Below, piece by piece: positions 26,078 through 34,514 of a DNA stretch of 64,000 nt. Made by a program: the position numbers and the translations under genes. How positions within the stretch are numbered: position 1 is the stretch's first letter; each line of letters opens with the position of its first letter. The stretch is from positions 1 to 64,000 of the forward strand of contig NZ_JALGBX010000012.1 in the NCBI RefSeq assembly GCF_022808175.1, in the 5' to 3' direction. Source of the DNA: Streptomyces sp. AP-93. Its GTDB lineage: Bacteria; Actinomycetota; Actinomycetes; Streptomycetales; Streptomycetaceae. A model generated the notes under the pieces. That model saw nothing but the letters and a program-made list of their open reading frames with translations. It was not told the DNA's origin and searched no databases.

Positions 26078-26650
26078 TCAGCGGACGACGTCCAAGATGT
26101 TCAGCTGCAGGCCGTTGGCGTACGCCTCGTGCTCGACGAGCTTCAGCTTCTGCGCGTCCTTGTCGGTGGCGCTGAAGAGCCGCTTGCCCGCGCCGAGCAG
26201 CAGCGGGAAGACCAGCAGGTGGTAGCGGTCGATCAGGCCGGCGTCGGAGAGGGCCAGGTTCAGGGTGGCGCTGCCGTGGACGATGATCGGGCCGCCCTCG
26301 GTCTCCTTCAGCGCGGCGACCTCGTCGAGCGAGCGCAGGATCGAGGTCTCGCCCCAGTTCGACACAAGGTCGTCCTCGGTGAGGGTGGTGGAGACGACGT
26401 ACTTGGGCATCTCCTTGTAGTCGGCGAAGTCCTCCATGCCGGGCCACACCGGGCTGAACGCCTCGTAGCTGGTCCGGCCCAGGAGCATCGCGGAGGCTTC
26501 CTTCTGCTCCCGGCCCTTGATCTCGAACGCCTCGGGCAGGAACTCGATGTTCTTGAAGGTCCAGCCGGAGTTGCGGTACCCGGGCTCGCCGCCCGGGGCC
26601 TCCATGACGCCGTCGAGGGAGATGAAGGCGGAGCTGATCAGGGTGCGCAT
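26078..26650 (-). CDS. Dihydrofolate reductase family protein (RibD C-terminal domain type)
   Basis: The 190-residue protein has the DHFR/RibD-C fold: MRTLISSAFISLDGVMEAPGG, then MLLGRTSYEAFSPVWP, PKYVVSTTL and GGPIIVHGSATLNLALSDAGLIDRYHLLVFPLLLG. Such proteins are NADPH-dependent reductases of unknown physiological substrate in Streptomyces. I chose ATG at 26650 after GAGGA; the frame is open to 26743. It abuts a fragment of another gene on its downstream side. Confidence 0.82.
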   Translation of the reverse strand: MRTLISSAFISLDGVMEAPGGEPGYRNSGWTFKNIEFLPEAFEIKGREQKEASAMLLGRTSYEAFSPVWPGMEDFADYKEMPKYVVSTTLTEDDLVSNWGETSILRSLDEVAALKETEGGPIIVHGSATLNLALSDAGLIDRYHLLVFPLLLGAGKRLFSATDKDAQKLKLVEHEAYANGLQLNILDVVR

Positions 26651-26851
26651 CGGGGGTTCCTCGGAATCTCGTGTCGGGCTCTCGGCGGTCCGTCCGGCGC
26701 GCCCCCGCGACCACTTGCGTGGCTGCCGCGGCGCACCTTTCATGATCTAAGACCATGGTCCCCCGGGAAACTCATCGGTCCCTGCGAAATTTCTTTCGGC
26801 ACAGGTGTGAGTCCTCCCGCGGTGTGCGTCCTCGGTCGTCCTCAGTCGTCC

Positions 26852-27604
26852 TCAGCCGCGGTCCGCACTCGGTTCGGCGGCGTCCGAGGGTGCTTCCGGT
26901 TTCGTGTGGAGGATCTCGCGGGCCTGTTCGGCGGCGCGGGCGATGCTCTCGGAGACGAAGTCGAGGAAGCGGGCGATGTTCTCCATGCGGGTGCCGGCCG
27001 GGGTGCCGGCGCCGAGGACGGCGACGCCCTGCCGTGCCGTCTCGACGATCTGGGCGGCGGAGCGGGCGCTGGCCATCATCGACTGGTACCAGATGTCGTC
27101 GTCGACGACGTAGCGCTCGCGGCGGCCTTCCCCGCGTTCCCGGCGGACGAGGCCCTGCTCCTCCAGGAACGTGATCGACTTCGACACGGACGCCGGGCTG
27201 ACCTGGAGGCGCTGGACGAGTTCCGACGCGGTGAGGCTGCCCGTGTCGGTGAGGTTGAGGCAGGCCATCACCCGGGCCGCCATGCCGGGCATGCCCGAAG
27301 CCATCATGACGGTGGTGAACACCTCCCCGTAGGCGCGCACGGCCTCGGCGTCCCGTCCGTAGGCCTGCGGGGCCGCCTGCGGTCCGCGGGGCACGGGTTG
27401 CTTGCGCCGGTGCGCACGGGCTTCGGTGGCGCGGTGGGCCAGGTCGGCGCGGTATGCGCCGGGACCGCCGTTGCGCATGACCTCGCGCGTGATGGTCGAG
27501 GTCGGTCGGTCCAGCTGCCTGGCGATCTCCGCGTAGGCGAGGCCGTCAGCCACTCCCAGGGCGATCTGCTGGCGTTCCTGCTGGGTGAGCCTGCCTCCCG
27601 GCAT
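26852..27604 (-). CDS. GbsR/MarR-type regulator with an N-terminal transposase-like helix-turn-helix
   Basis: The 250-residue protein has an HTH_38-like segment at about residues 5-45 (LTQQERQQIALGVADGLAYA, then RPTSTITREV), like the N-terminus of IS30-type transposases. A MarR/GbsR winged helix follows at about 115-165 (LTASELVQRLQVSPASVSKS). The start at 27604 follows AAGGAGA. It is divergent from the DUF4097-ABC transporter operon. The shared intergenic region holds repeated GCAACG boxes, so it most likely represses that operon and itself. Confidence 0.78.
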   Translation of the reverse strand: MPGGRLTQQERQQIALGVADGLAYAEIARQLDRPTSTITREVMRNGGPGAYRADLAHRATEARAHRRKQPVPRGPQAAPQAYGRDAEAVRAYGEVFTTVMMASGMPGMAARVMACLNLTDTGSLTASELVQRLQVSPASVSKSITFLEEQGLVRRERGEGRRERYVVDDDIWYQSMMASARSAAQIVETARQGVAVLGAGTPAGTRMENIARFLDFVSESIARAAEQAREILHTKPEAPSDAAEPSADRG

Positions 27605-27658
27605 CGCGGTCTCCTTCGTGGGTTGTCGTGCCCCCAGTATAGCGTTCACTTCCATCTC

Positions 27659-27775
27659 ATTGCAACGCAACGCCGTGCGGTCGTTGCATTTGATTTCAGG
27701 CTTTCGCAACGATTGAATGGCTCTGACCTGCACATATTGAGGTTCATCGCAACGAACTGCTTGCCGAGGATTGGA
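27659..27775. promoter_or_regulatory. GCAACG operator boxes in the divergent promoter region
   Basis: TGCAACG (27661-27667) and CGTTGCA (27682-27688) form an inverted repeat. Further GCAACG boxes lie near 27705, 27751 and 27770. They lie between the GbsR/MarR gene and the operon it faces and are candidate binding sites for that regulator. Confidence 0.6.
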
Positions 27776-27826
27776 AAGCAACGTAGCTTTTCCCTCATCG
27801 GAAACAACGAGTCGCAGGAGAAGATC

Positions 27827-28492
27827 ATGCAGAAGTTCGCCACCACCGCCCCGATCTCCACCGTTCTGGACATCCCCGCCGGCATCGTCCGCTTCATCGC
27901 CGCGGACCGCGCGGACACCGCGGTCGAGGTCCGGCCCGCCGACGCCTCGAAGGGCCGCGACGTGAAGGCGGCCGAGCAGACCCGGGTCGAGTACGCCGAC
28001 GGGGTCCTGCGGATCGAGGCCTCGGTGAAGAACCAGTACCTGGGCGCCTCCGGTTCCATCGAGGTGACCGTCCAGCTGCCCGCCGGCTCCCGCGTCGAGG
28101 TGAAGGCGGCCAGCGCCGAACTCCGGGGCGTCGGACGCCTCGGTGACGTCCTCTTCGAGGGCGCGCAGGGCTCGGTGAAGCTCGATGAGGCCGCGAGCGC
28201 CCAGCTGACCCTCGCGGCCGGCGACGTCTCGATCGGCCGCCTGGGCGGCCCCGCCCGGATCAGCACCCAGAAGGGCGACCTGCGCATCACCGAGGCCCTG
28301 CGCGGCACGGTCGAACTGCGCACCGAGTACGGCGAGATCTCGGTCGGCGCCGCCCGCGGGGTCAGCGCCACCCTCGAGGCCGGCACCTCCCTCGGCCGGA
28401 TCCACAACGCCCTGCACAACGCCGACGGCGCCGCCGCCCTCGCCATCCACGCGACCACCGCCTACGGCGACATCACCGCCCGCAGCCTCTGA
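27827..28492 (+). CDS. DUF4097 family beta-helix-like protein
   Basis: The 221-residue protein is built of short beta-strand repeats (for example GSIEVTVQLPAGSRVEVKAA and RISTQKGDLRITEALRGTVEL), as in DUF4097/DUF4098 adhesin-like proteins. There is no signal peptide or membrane helix. In Streptomyces such genes commonly precede a daunorubicin-type ABC transporter, as here. The function is unknown. The start ATG at 27827 follows CAGGAGAAG. Confidence 0.78.
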   Translation: MQKFATTAPISTVLDIPAGIVRFIAADRADTAVEVRPADASKGRDVKAAEQTRVEYADGVLRIEASVKNQYLGASGSIEVTVQLPAGSRVEVKAASAELRGVGRLGDVLFEGAQGSVKLDEAASAQLTLAAGDVSIGRLGGPARISTQKGDLRITEALRGTVELRTEYGEISVGAARGVSATLEAGTSLGRIHNALHNADGAAALAIHATTAYGDITARSL

Positions 28493-28514
28493 CATCCGTA
28501 AAGGAGCATTCCTC

Positions 28515-29495
28515 ATGACCACCTTGGCCATCACGGCGAACGGGCTGCGCAAGTCCTACGGCGACAAGACCGTCCTCGACGGCATCGACCTGGCCGTCCC
28601 CGAAGGAACCGTCTTCTCCCTGCTCGGCCCGAACGGTGCGGGCAAGACCACCGCCGTCAAGATCCTCTCCACCCTTGTCTCTCCCGATCCCGCCTCCGGC
28701 GAGATCCGGGTCGGCGGCCACGACCTGGCCGCCGACCCGCGGGCGGCCCGCGCCGCGATCGGTGTGACGGGGCAGTTCTCGGCGGTGGATGGGCTGATCA
28801 CTGGTGAGGAGAACATGCTTCTCATGGCGGATCTGCATCACCTGCCGAAGGGGGAGGGGCGGCGGGTCACTGCCGAGTTGCTGGAGCGGTTCGACCTGGT
28901 GGAGGCGGCGAAGAAGCCTGCTTCGACTTACTCGGGCGGTATGAAGCGCCGCCTCGACATTGCGATGACGCTGGTCGGTGATCCGCGGATCATCTTTCTC
29001 GACGAGCCGACGACCGGTCTGGATCCCCGTTCGCGGCACAACATGTGGCAGATCATCCGTGAGCTGGTCACCGGCGGTGTGACGGTCTTCCTGACCACGC
29101 AGTATCTGGAGGAGGCGGATGAACTCGCGGACCGTATCGCGGTGTTGAACGACGGAAAGATCGCCGCGGAGGGCAGTGCCGAGGAGTTGAAGCGGATGAT
29201 CCCGGGTGGGCATGTGCGCCTGCGGTTCTCCGACCCGGCCGCCTACCGGTCCGCCATCGCGGTACTCGGCGAGGTCAGCCGGGATGACGAGGCGCTGGCG
29301 TTGCAGATTCCCAGCGACGGCAGCCAGCGTGCGCTGCGCTCGATCCTCGACCGGCTGGACTCGGCCGGCGTCGAGGCGGACGAGCTGACCGTGCACACGC
29401 CTGATCTCGATGACGTGTTCTTCGCCCTGACCGGCACCGACTCCCGCCCCGGCTCTTCCACCCTCCCCAGCCAGTCCAAGGAGAACGTCCGATGA
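28515..29495 (+). CDS. ABC transporter ATP-binding protein (DrrA-like)
   Basis: The 326-residue protein has Walker A GPNGAGKTT at about 39-47, the signature TYSGGMKRRLDIAMTLVGDP near 138, Walker B IIFLDEPTTGLDP, and a C-terminal DUF4162-like extension (about 230-310). It is the daunorubicin-resistance type that energises ABC-2 exporters. It overlaps the permease gene by 4 bases. With the divergent MarR-type regulator this looks like an inducible drug-export system. Confidence 0.9.
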   Translation: MTTLAITANGLRKSYGDKTVLDGIDLAVPEGTVFSLLGPNGAGKTTAVKILSTLVSPDPASGEIRVGGHDLAADPRAARAAIGVTGQFSAVDGLITGEENMLLMADLHHLPKGEGRRVTAELLERFDLVEAAKKPASTYSGGMKRRLDIAMTLVGDPRIIFLDEPTTGLDPRSRHNMWQIIRELVTGGVTVFLTTQYLEEADELADRIAVLNDGKIAAEGSAEELKRMIPGGHVRLRFSDPAAYRSAIAVLGEVSRDDEALALQIPSDGSQRALRSILDRLDSAGVEADELTVHTPDLDDVFFALTGTDSRPGSSTLPSQSKENVR

Positions 29496-30277
29496 GTTCC
29501 CTGTCCCTTGCGGTCCGTGATTCGTCGACGATGCTGCGCCGCAACCTCCTGCACGCCCGCCGCTACCCGTCGCTGACGCTGAACCTGCTGCTCACGCCGA
29601 TCATGCTCCTGCTGTTGTTCGTCTACATCTTCGGAGATGTGATGAGCGCGGGCATCGGCGGCGGCGGCCGCTCCGACTACATCGCCTACCTCGTGCCGGG
29701 CCTGCTGCTGATGACCATCGGGAGTACGACGATCGGCACCGCGGTGTCGGTCTCCAACGACATGACCGAGGGCATCATCGCCCGTTTCCGGACGATGGCG
29801 ATCCACCGTGGTGCGGTGCTCATCGGGCACGTCATCGGCAGCGTGCTGCAGTCGATCGCGAGCGTGGTCCTCGTCGGAGCCGTCGCCGTGGCCATCGGGT
29901 TCCGCTCCACGAACGCCACGGCCCTGGAGTGGCTGGCGGCGTTCGGGCTGCTCGTGTTGTTCGCGCTGGCGTTCACCTGGATCGCGGTCGGCATGGGGCT
30001 GATCAGCCCGAACGCGGAGGCTGCCAGCAACAATGCGCTGCCGATGATCCTGCTGCCGCTGCTGTCGAGTGCTTTCGTTCCGGTCGAGGGGATGCCGGGC
30101 TGGTTCCAGCCCATCGCCCAGTACCAGCCCTTCACCCCGGCCATCGAAACCCTGCGCGGGCTGCTGCTGGGCAGCGAGATCGGCAACAACGGCTGGATCG
30201 CGGTCGCCTGGTGCCTGGGCCTCGCGGTCCTCGGCTACTTCTGGTCGGCCGCGAAGTTCAACAGTGACCCGAAGTAG
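29492..30277 (+). CDS. ABC-2 type transporter permease (DrrB-like)
   Basis: The 261-residue protein has about six membrane helices (for example LTLNLLLTPIMLLLLFVYIF and YLVPGLLLMTIGSTTIG). It carries the ABC-2 motif region SNDMTEGIIARFRTMAI and ends GYFWSAAKFNSDPK. It is the membrane partner of the ATPase just upstream. The export substrate is unknown. Confidence 0.88.
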   Translation: MSSLSLAVRDSSTMLRRNLLHARRYPSLTLNLLLTPIMLLLLFVYIFGDVMSAGIGGGGRSDYIAYLVPGLLLMTIGSTTIGTAVSVSNDMTEGIIARFRTMAIHRGAVLIGHVIGSVLQSIASVVLVGAVAVAIGFRSTNATALEWLAAFGLLVLFALAFTWIAVGMGLISPNAEAASNNALPMILLPLLSSAFVPVEGMPGWFQPIAQYQPFTPAIETLRGLLLGSEIGNNGWIAVAWCLGLAVLGYFWSAAKFNSDPK

Positions 30278-30323
30278 CGGCCGAGGCAGCACAGGCCCCC
30301 TCCCGCACCCCCGCTCCGCCCCA

Positions 30324-30362
30324 AGGCGGCGTACCCCGACAACACGTCGGAGTGCGCCGCCT
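30324..30362 (+). terminator. Hairpin after the ABC exporter operon
   Basis: AGGCGGCG (30324-30331) pairs with CGCCGCCT (30355-30362), with an inner CCGAC/GTCGG stem. It lies 47 bases after the permease stop. Confidence 0.65.
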
Positions 30363-30966
30363 CGTTCGTATGTCCTCCACGGTGGCCCGCTCGCGGTTCT
30401 TGTCGGCCGGCCGCCTGAAGGCTGTCGCCGTCACCGGGACGAGGAGTCCCCGATCAGGGTTCTCGTACGTCCTCGGCCGCGGACCGTGGATCCCAGGGGC
30501 CAGCCCCTGGACCCCGCCAGCGCCTGGCCGCGCTGGACCGGCCGCGGGATGGGGGGCTACTCGCCCCCCAGACCCCCTCGCCAGGCGCTCGGGCGCCCTG
30601 GACCCGCTCCCCCTCACGCCCTGCCCCAGCTCCCTGACGGTCGCCGGGGCACCCCTCGGGCGCTGGGCGCCCTCACTGGGCATGAGGGGCGTGGAGTAAA
30701 GACGACACATCACGGATCGGGCTGAGGAGGGGGGATGCGGGTCCGAACGGAGGTACGGGCCGGAGGGGGTGACGGTGTGTCGGTTGATGTCCGGGGGAGG
30801 GAGACCGGATGTCAGCCGCCCGTTGTCGGTGGGTCAGACGGAAGGTGTTCGGGGCCCGGGTCACTGCGGGGGGAAGACGGTGCCCGTTGCTGCCGTCGGC
30901 CAGGTTGCTCTTAGTAAGAGGGGCGCCGCGAACTTAAGCCTCTGACCTGCTGGTTTGTTGGGTGGG
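30363..30966. other. Non-coding stretch with GC-rich hairpins
   Basis: I see no gene I can support. The left half has palindromic pieces (CCAGGGGCCAGCCCCTGG near 30496, GGGGGGCTACTCGCCCCCC near 30551) typical of Streptomyces intergenic DNA. The right half is purine-rich on the plus strand. It marks the boundary between the export operon and the second plasmid-like region. Confidence 0.45.
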
Positions 30967-30986
30967 ATGTGTCCCCCAGGACACAT
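30967..30986. promoter_or_regulatory. ATGTGTCC/GGACACAT inverted repeat
   Basis: ATGTGTCC (30967-30974) and GGACACAT (30979-30986) form a hairpin with loop CCCA. It resembles the TATGTCCC/GGGACATA inverted repeat upstream of the first winged-helix operon at 1278, which suggests a shared regulator. Confidence 0.5.
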
Positions 30987-31042
30987 TTGGAGCTTCGAAA
31001 TGTAGCGCTGGCGAGCACATTTCGCGGGAAAATCAAGTCCCA

Positions 31043-31284
31043 GTGGATTTTCTGGCGACGGCGATCGATCTCCCATCGATGCAGGTCAGAAGGTCGCCGG
31101 CGCGCCGATGGGCCGGTGTGGGCATGTGAAAGACAAGCAGTTGTGGACTTTTTGGGCGCTGTGTTGCGAGGAAACTCCATGCACTCTTGAGTTTTGGGCG
31201 GCTGCCCCGGTCGAACCGGGCACTCTCAGGGGTGACTTCTGCTGCGCCTGTGCGCCAAAAGACAACTACACGTTGATTTTCTGG
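31043..31284 (+). repeat. Four iteron-like GTKGAYTTTYTGG boxes
   Basis: GTGGATTTTCTGG (31043), GTGGACTTTTTGG (31143), CTTGAGTTTTGGG (31186) and GTTGATTTTCTGG (31272) are degenerate direct repeats spaced 100, 43 and 86 bp. Each is preceded by an A-rich segment (AAATCAAG, AAGACAAG, AAACTCC, AAAGACAA). They lie directly upstream of a rep-like gene and could be origin iterons or operators. The spacing of 43 and 2x43 supports a phased array. Confidence 0.45.
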
Positions 31285-31319
31285 ATAGCCTCGGACCGTC
31301 TGAGCAACGAGGAGGCTCT

Positions 31320-32024
31320 GTGGCACCTGATCCGCCCGCCCGTCATCGGCAGCGCGGGCCCCGGACCGTTCCTGCTCCCACGCTCGCGGGAGAGGAAGCG
31401 GAGTACGGAGACATCCTGGCCGTCCTGGGACAACAGCTTGGGGAGCAGGCGGCGCAGGCCGCTGACTCCGGGGGGCGCCGTCGGCTTACGGGAGTCCACT
31501 TCGAGTACGTGCCGGAGCCGAAAGCCGTCCACGACATGGCCGGAGACACTGGCTACAGCCTGGCGAGCAACTGGTTCACGCAGCTGCTGGCTCAGCTCGC
31601 CGTCGCGAACAGCATCACCAAGTCCCAGCTCTGCGTCTTCCTTTTCGTGGCCGGCGGGCAGGTGCCGGGGACCGGTATCGCCCAGTACACCCAGCAGGAG
31701 ATCACAGACGGGCTGAACAGGATCGCCGTGCAGAAGGGCGGCAAGATGATCACGCGGTCCACGGTCAACCGCGCCGTGCAGGCGCTGTGCGGCTACAACT
31801 GGGTCGAGAAGGCTGGCAACGGCCGCATCCAGATCAACGTGCGCCTGTGGTTCCACGGCAACAGCACGGCTCAGCAGCAGGTGCTTGCCGAGATTGCCGA
31901 GCGCCACGACCACGACACCGGGAGGTTCCCCCACTCGGTGGGTCCGCAAGGCATCCATCAGGAGGAGCTCGACCTCGGCGTCGTCATCGAACAGACTGCT
32001 CGCGGAAGGCGGCGTACCGGGTGA
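31320..32024 (+). CDS. Winged-helix replication-initiator-like protein
   Basis: The 234-residue protein has a helical N-terminal part (about 70-125: YSLASNWFTQLLAQLAVANS and LCVFLFVAGGQ). A winged helix (about 125-175) follows with MITRSTVNRAVQALCGYNWVEKAGNGRIQINVRL. The wing ending resembles RepL-type replication proteins and other small proteins of this window. The GTG at 31320 follows AGGAGG. Upstream lie iteron-like boxes. I infer a replication or copy-control role; a transcription regulator is possible. Confidence 0.55.
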   Translation: MAPDPPARHRQRGPRTVPAPTLAGEEAEYGDILAVLGQQLGEQAAQAADSGGRRRLTGVHFEYVPEPKAVHDMAGDTGYSLASNWFTQLLAQLAVANSITKSQLCVFLFVAGGQVPGTGIAQYTQQEITDGLNRIAVQKGGKMITRSTVNRAVQALCGYNWVEKAGNGRIQINVRLWFHGNSTAQQQVLAEIAERHDHDTGRFPHSVGPQGIHQEELDLGVVIEQTARGRRRTG

Positions 32025-32075
32025 GCGTGCCGCCGGTCCCCCGTGCGGGTATCTGCTCCAGAGGAAGGCTGTCCC

Positions 32076-32492
32076 ATGGCTAACGTCATGTCCCCGATCA
32101 TCGCGGAGCGCATCTGGGCCCTGCCTCTCTCGGGGGCTGCCGTCAAGTTCCTCCAGTACCTCGTCTCCCGCAGTGACTTCGGAGGAGTGCTCCCGGTCCG
32201 CCAGAAGGACATGGCGGCCGAGTACGGGGTCACGCCCCAGGCCGTCAGCGCGCTCATGGCGCCCCTGTGCGAGCTGAACATCGTGCTCAGACCGCGCAGC
32301 GAGGAGCGCAAAGGCAACTCGTACCGGCTCCACCCGCTCGCGGCGAAGTACGAGAACCCCGAGACCATGGAGGTTGCCTTCCGTGAGGCCTTGGTCCGCA
32401 TCCAGGCGGGGGACCTCCTCAACCTGAAGCTGCCGACGTACCATCAGGCCCCGCCCACTGCGACCGGCCGTCCGAAGCTGGAAGTCGCCTGA
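32076..32492 (+). CDS. Small winged-helix protein
   Basis: This 138-residue protein has LSGAAVKFLQYLVSRSD, a helix-turn-helix (about 45-70, VRQKDMAAEYGVTPQAVSAL) and a wing ending NSYRLHPLAAKY, the same architecture as the other winged-helix genes here. I chose ATG at 32076 after AGAGGAAGG. It follows the rep-like gene by 51 bases and is probably cotranscribed. The function is unknown. Confidence 0.6.
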   Translation: MANVMSPIIAERIWALPLSGAAVKFLQYLVSRSDFGGVLPVRQKDMAAEYGVTPQAVSALMAPLCELNIVLRPRSEERKGNSYRLHPLAAKYENPETMEVAFREALVRIQAGDLLNLKLPTYHQAPPTATGRPKLEVA

Positions 32493-32576
32493 GGCGGACC
32501 AGGCCTTCGCCGCCTCCCTTGCCGATTGGGACTGTGCGTCGGGTTCTTGACCGGGCTGAGCGGATGCCGGCGGTGG

Positions 32577-32987
32577 CTACGCGCCGCTGACGGCGCGGAG
32601 TTCTCGGTGCTGCCTCTTGGGAGGCGCGGTTTCGTAGTGGGGGGCCGACGGTTCGCCGAGCGTGCCGTTCTGGATGCTGCGGGCTGCTTCCCGTACCGCG
32701 GCCACGAGGGCTTCGACGGTCTCGTAGCCCGCGATGTCGGGATGCAAGATGTACGTGCGGTAGCTGTGCTCCGGCCGCAGGACGAGGTGTCGGTCGACCA
32801 GTGAGGCCATAGCGGTCGACGCGGCGTTCTTGCTGAGGCCCACGCGAGCCGCGAGTTCCTGCTGGGACATCCGGACCTCGCCGCCCGGCTCCTGGAGGTC
32901 GACCAGCGCGCTCAGAAGGTCTTGGGCGCCGCGGGAGAGCTCCAGCTTGTGGAGCATTCCGTGCCCGAAGGTCGCCTGGATCAGCAT
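32577..32987 (-). CDS. Small winged-helix protein, leftward
   Basis: This 136-residue protein has LSRGAQDLLSALVDL, a helix-turn-helix (MSQQELAARVGLSKNAASTA, about 40-60) and a wing ending YRTYILHPDIAGYET. It is the same family as the rightward genes it converges on. Its ATG overlaps the stop of the gene upstream by 7 bases. Confidence 0.6.
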   Translation of the reverse strand: MLIQATFGHGMLHKLELSRGAQDLLSALVDLQEPGGEVRMSQQELAARVGLSKNAASTAMASLVDRHLVLRPEHSYRTYILHPDIAGYETVEALVAAVREAARSIQNGTLGEPSAPHYETAPPKRQHRELRAVSGA

Positions 32988-33434
32988 GATGCCTCCTCCT
33001 GGTCCGGACCGAGTTCCAGCTGCGTGCTTCGTGGGGCGGGTGGGGCGTTGAGCAGGGGAAACGCGCCCTCTGGGGTCCCTTGCCGCAGCTTAGCCAGAAT
33101 CTCCTGCCGACGATCCCCGTTGCCCATGAAGCCGATCAGGGGATTCACGAAGAGGACCCCGGGGCGGACCCATGAGGACGGCGAGGACCTCGCTGAGGAA
33201 CTCGTTGCTGACGGCGCTGAAGCCGACCGTCCCGTACATCTCGTGCGGGGCCCGCTGTGTGACCCGGACACTGACGTCGACCTGCTGGACCGGCCGGCCC
33301 CGCACCGGGGTCTTCCCGATGAGGTCCGCGAACTTCTCGGTCAGCGTCTCCCTGAACTCCTCGCCGGTGTCGGAGACGGGGACGAGCGGAGGCTGCGCGC
33401 CTGACGCTCGACGGATGGGCTGGGGACGCGCCAT
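32981..33434 (-). pseudogene. Unrecognised gene interrupted by a frameshift
   Basis: The first part (from ATG 33434) reads MARPQPIRRASGAQPPL through SEVLAVLMG. After that the coherent reading moves to another frame: VLFVNPLIGFMGNGDRRQEI, then LRQGTPEGAFPLL, ending at 32981. Removing one base from CCCCGGGG (33157-33164) would join the two into one protein of about 150 residues. The second-frame stop overlaps the next gene's ATG, as expected of a real gene end. It is either a true frameshift or a sequencing error in the run. No family is recognised. Confidence 0.55.
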
Positions 33435-33788
33435 GTGCGTGGGTTCCGTCCTCACTCAAGGGGGAAGTCGTCACGCCGCCTAGTGGGTTGTCCCAGTGCG
33501 CTGGGGCAAATTCTCCCAGCCGGTGTGACTTTTGCGTGTTGGCGCCGGTGCTCGCTTCGTCGGTACGGGTCGGATATCCGGGGGCAGGCCGAGGGGGGCT
33601 TCCCTCTCAGGCAAGCAGCACGGTGGCTGATGCCGTCTGTGGTGCGGAGTAGTGCCCGCACGCCGGATGCAGGGTGCGGCCGCCCTCCTCCGACAGGGCG
33701 CCAGGGAGGTCATCGACTGCATCGCCCACCGTTACTGACCGCATCTGGGCCGAGCGAGAATCGAGTCCGGGGCTGTTGGCGAAGGGGG
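33435..33788. other. Gap without a supported gene
   Basis: The stretch lies between the divergent frameshifted gene and the leucine-rich-repeat gene. A short in-frame piece ending at 33737 (LLRQGAREVIDCIAHRY) could be the tail of a lost gene. I see no terminator or clear promoter. Confidence 0.35.
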
Positions 33789-34514
33789 ATGGTCGTGAGG
33801 TACACGCTGAACTTGTGGCGTCGAGAGCTCGGAGAGGTACCCGAGTCGGTCTGGCATGAGACCGGGCTCCACGTGCTGATCCTCGCGGACAACGGGCTGA
33901 CGTCCCTCTCGCCGGAAATCTGTCAGCTTCACCAGCTGAATACCCTGGACCTGGGCCACAACGCGCTGACCTCGGTGCCCGAAGAACTCGGCAAGCTGGC
34001 AGGGCTCAGCGACTGCCTCTACCTGCACGACAACCGGCTGACGCGGCTTCCGGACTCTGTGGGAAACCTGACCAGGTTGCGTTACCTCAACGTGGGCGAG
34101 AACTCCCTCACCACCCTGCCGGAGACCATCGGTGGGATGGGCAGCCTCATTGAGTTCAGGGCGCAGCACAACCGACTCACCACCTTGCCCGATGCCATCG
34201 GCGAGCTCCGCAGCCTGCGCGAACTGTGGCTCCGAGGGAACTCGATCGAGCGATTGCCCTCGTCGGCCGCCGAGCTGCACGAACTACGACACCTGGACCT
34301 ACGCGAGAACTCCCTGGCCGGGGTGCCGGAGTCGCTGGCCGGCCTCCGCCGGCTACGTCAGATCGACCTGCGGAGCAACCGCCTCTGCCGGCTGCCCGAC
34401 TGGCTCGCCGAGATGCCATCGCTGGAGAAGCTGGATCTACGGTGGAACGAGGTCGATCGCTCCCTACCGCTCCTCAGCGAGCTGGAACGGCGGGGGTGCG
34501 TCGTCTTGGCGTGA
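33789..34514 (+). CDS. Leucine-rich-repeat protein
   Basis: The 241-residue protein consists almost entirely of about nine tandem 23-residue leucine-rich repeats of the bacterial/plant-like type (L..L.L..N.LT.LPe.ig.l), for example NRLTTLPDAIGELRSLRELW. There is no signal peptide or membrane helix, so it should be cytosolic, and no attached enzymatic domain. Repeat proteins of this kind act as protein-binding scaffolds. GAAGGGGG lies just before ATG 33789; GTG 33795 would have better spacing. Its presence among plasmid-type genes is unusual. Confidence 0.85.
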   Translation: MVVRYTLNLWRRELGEVPESVWHETGLHVLILADNGLTSLSPEICQLHQLNTLDLGHNALTSVPEELGKLAGLSDCLYLHDNRLTRLPDSVGNLTRLRYLNVGENSLTTLPETIGGMGSLIEFRAQHNRLTTLPDAIGELRSLRELWLRGNSIERLPSSAAELHELRHLDLRENSLAGVPESLAGLRRLRQIDLRSNRLCRLPDWLAEMPSLEKLDLRWNEVDRSLPLLSELERRGCVVLA

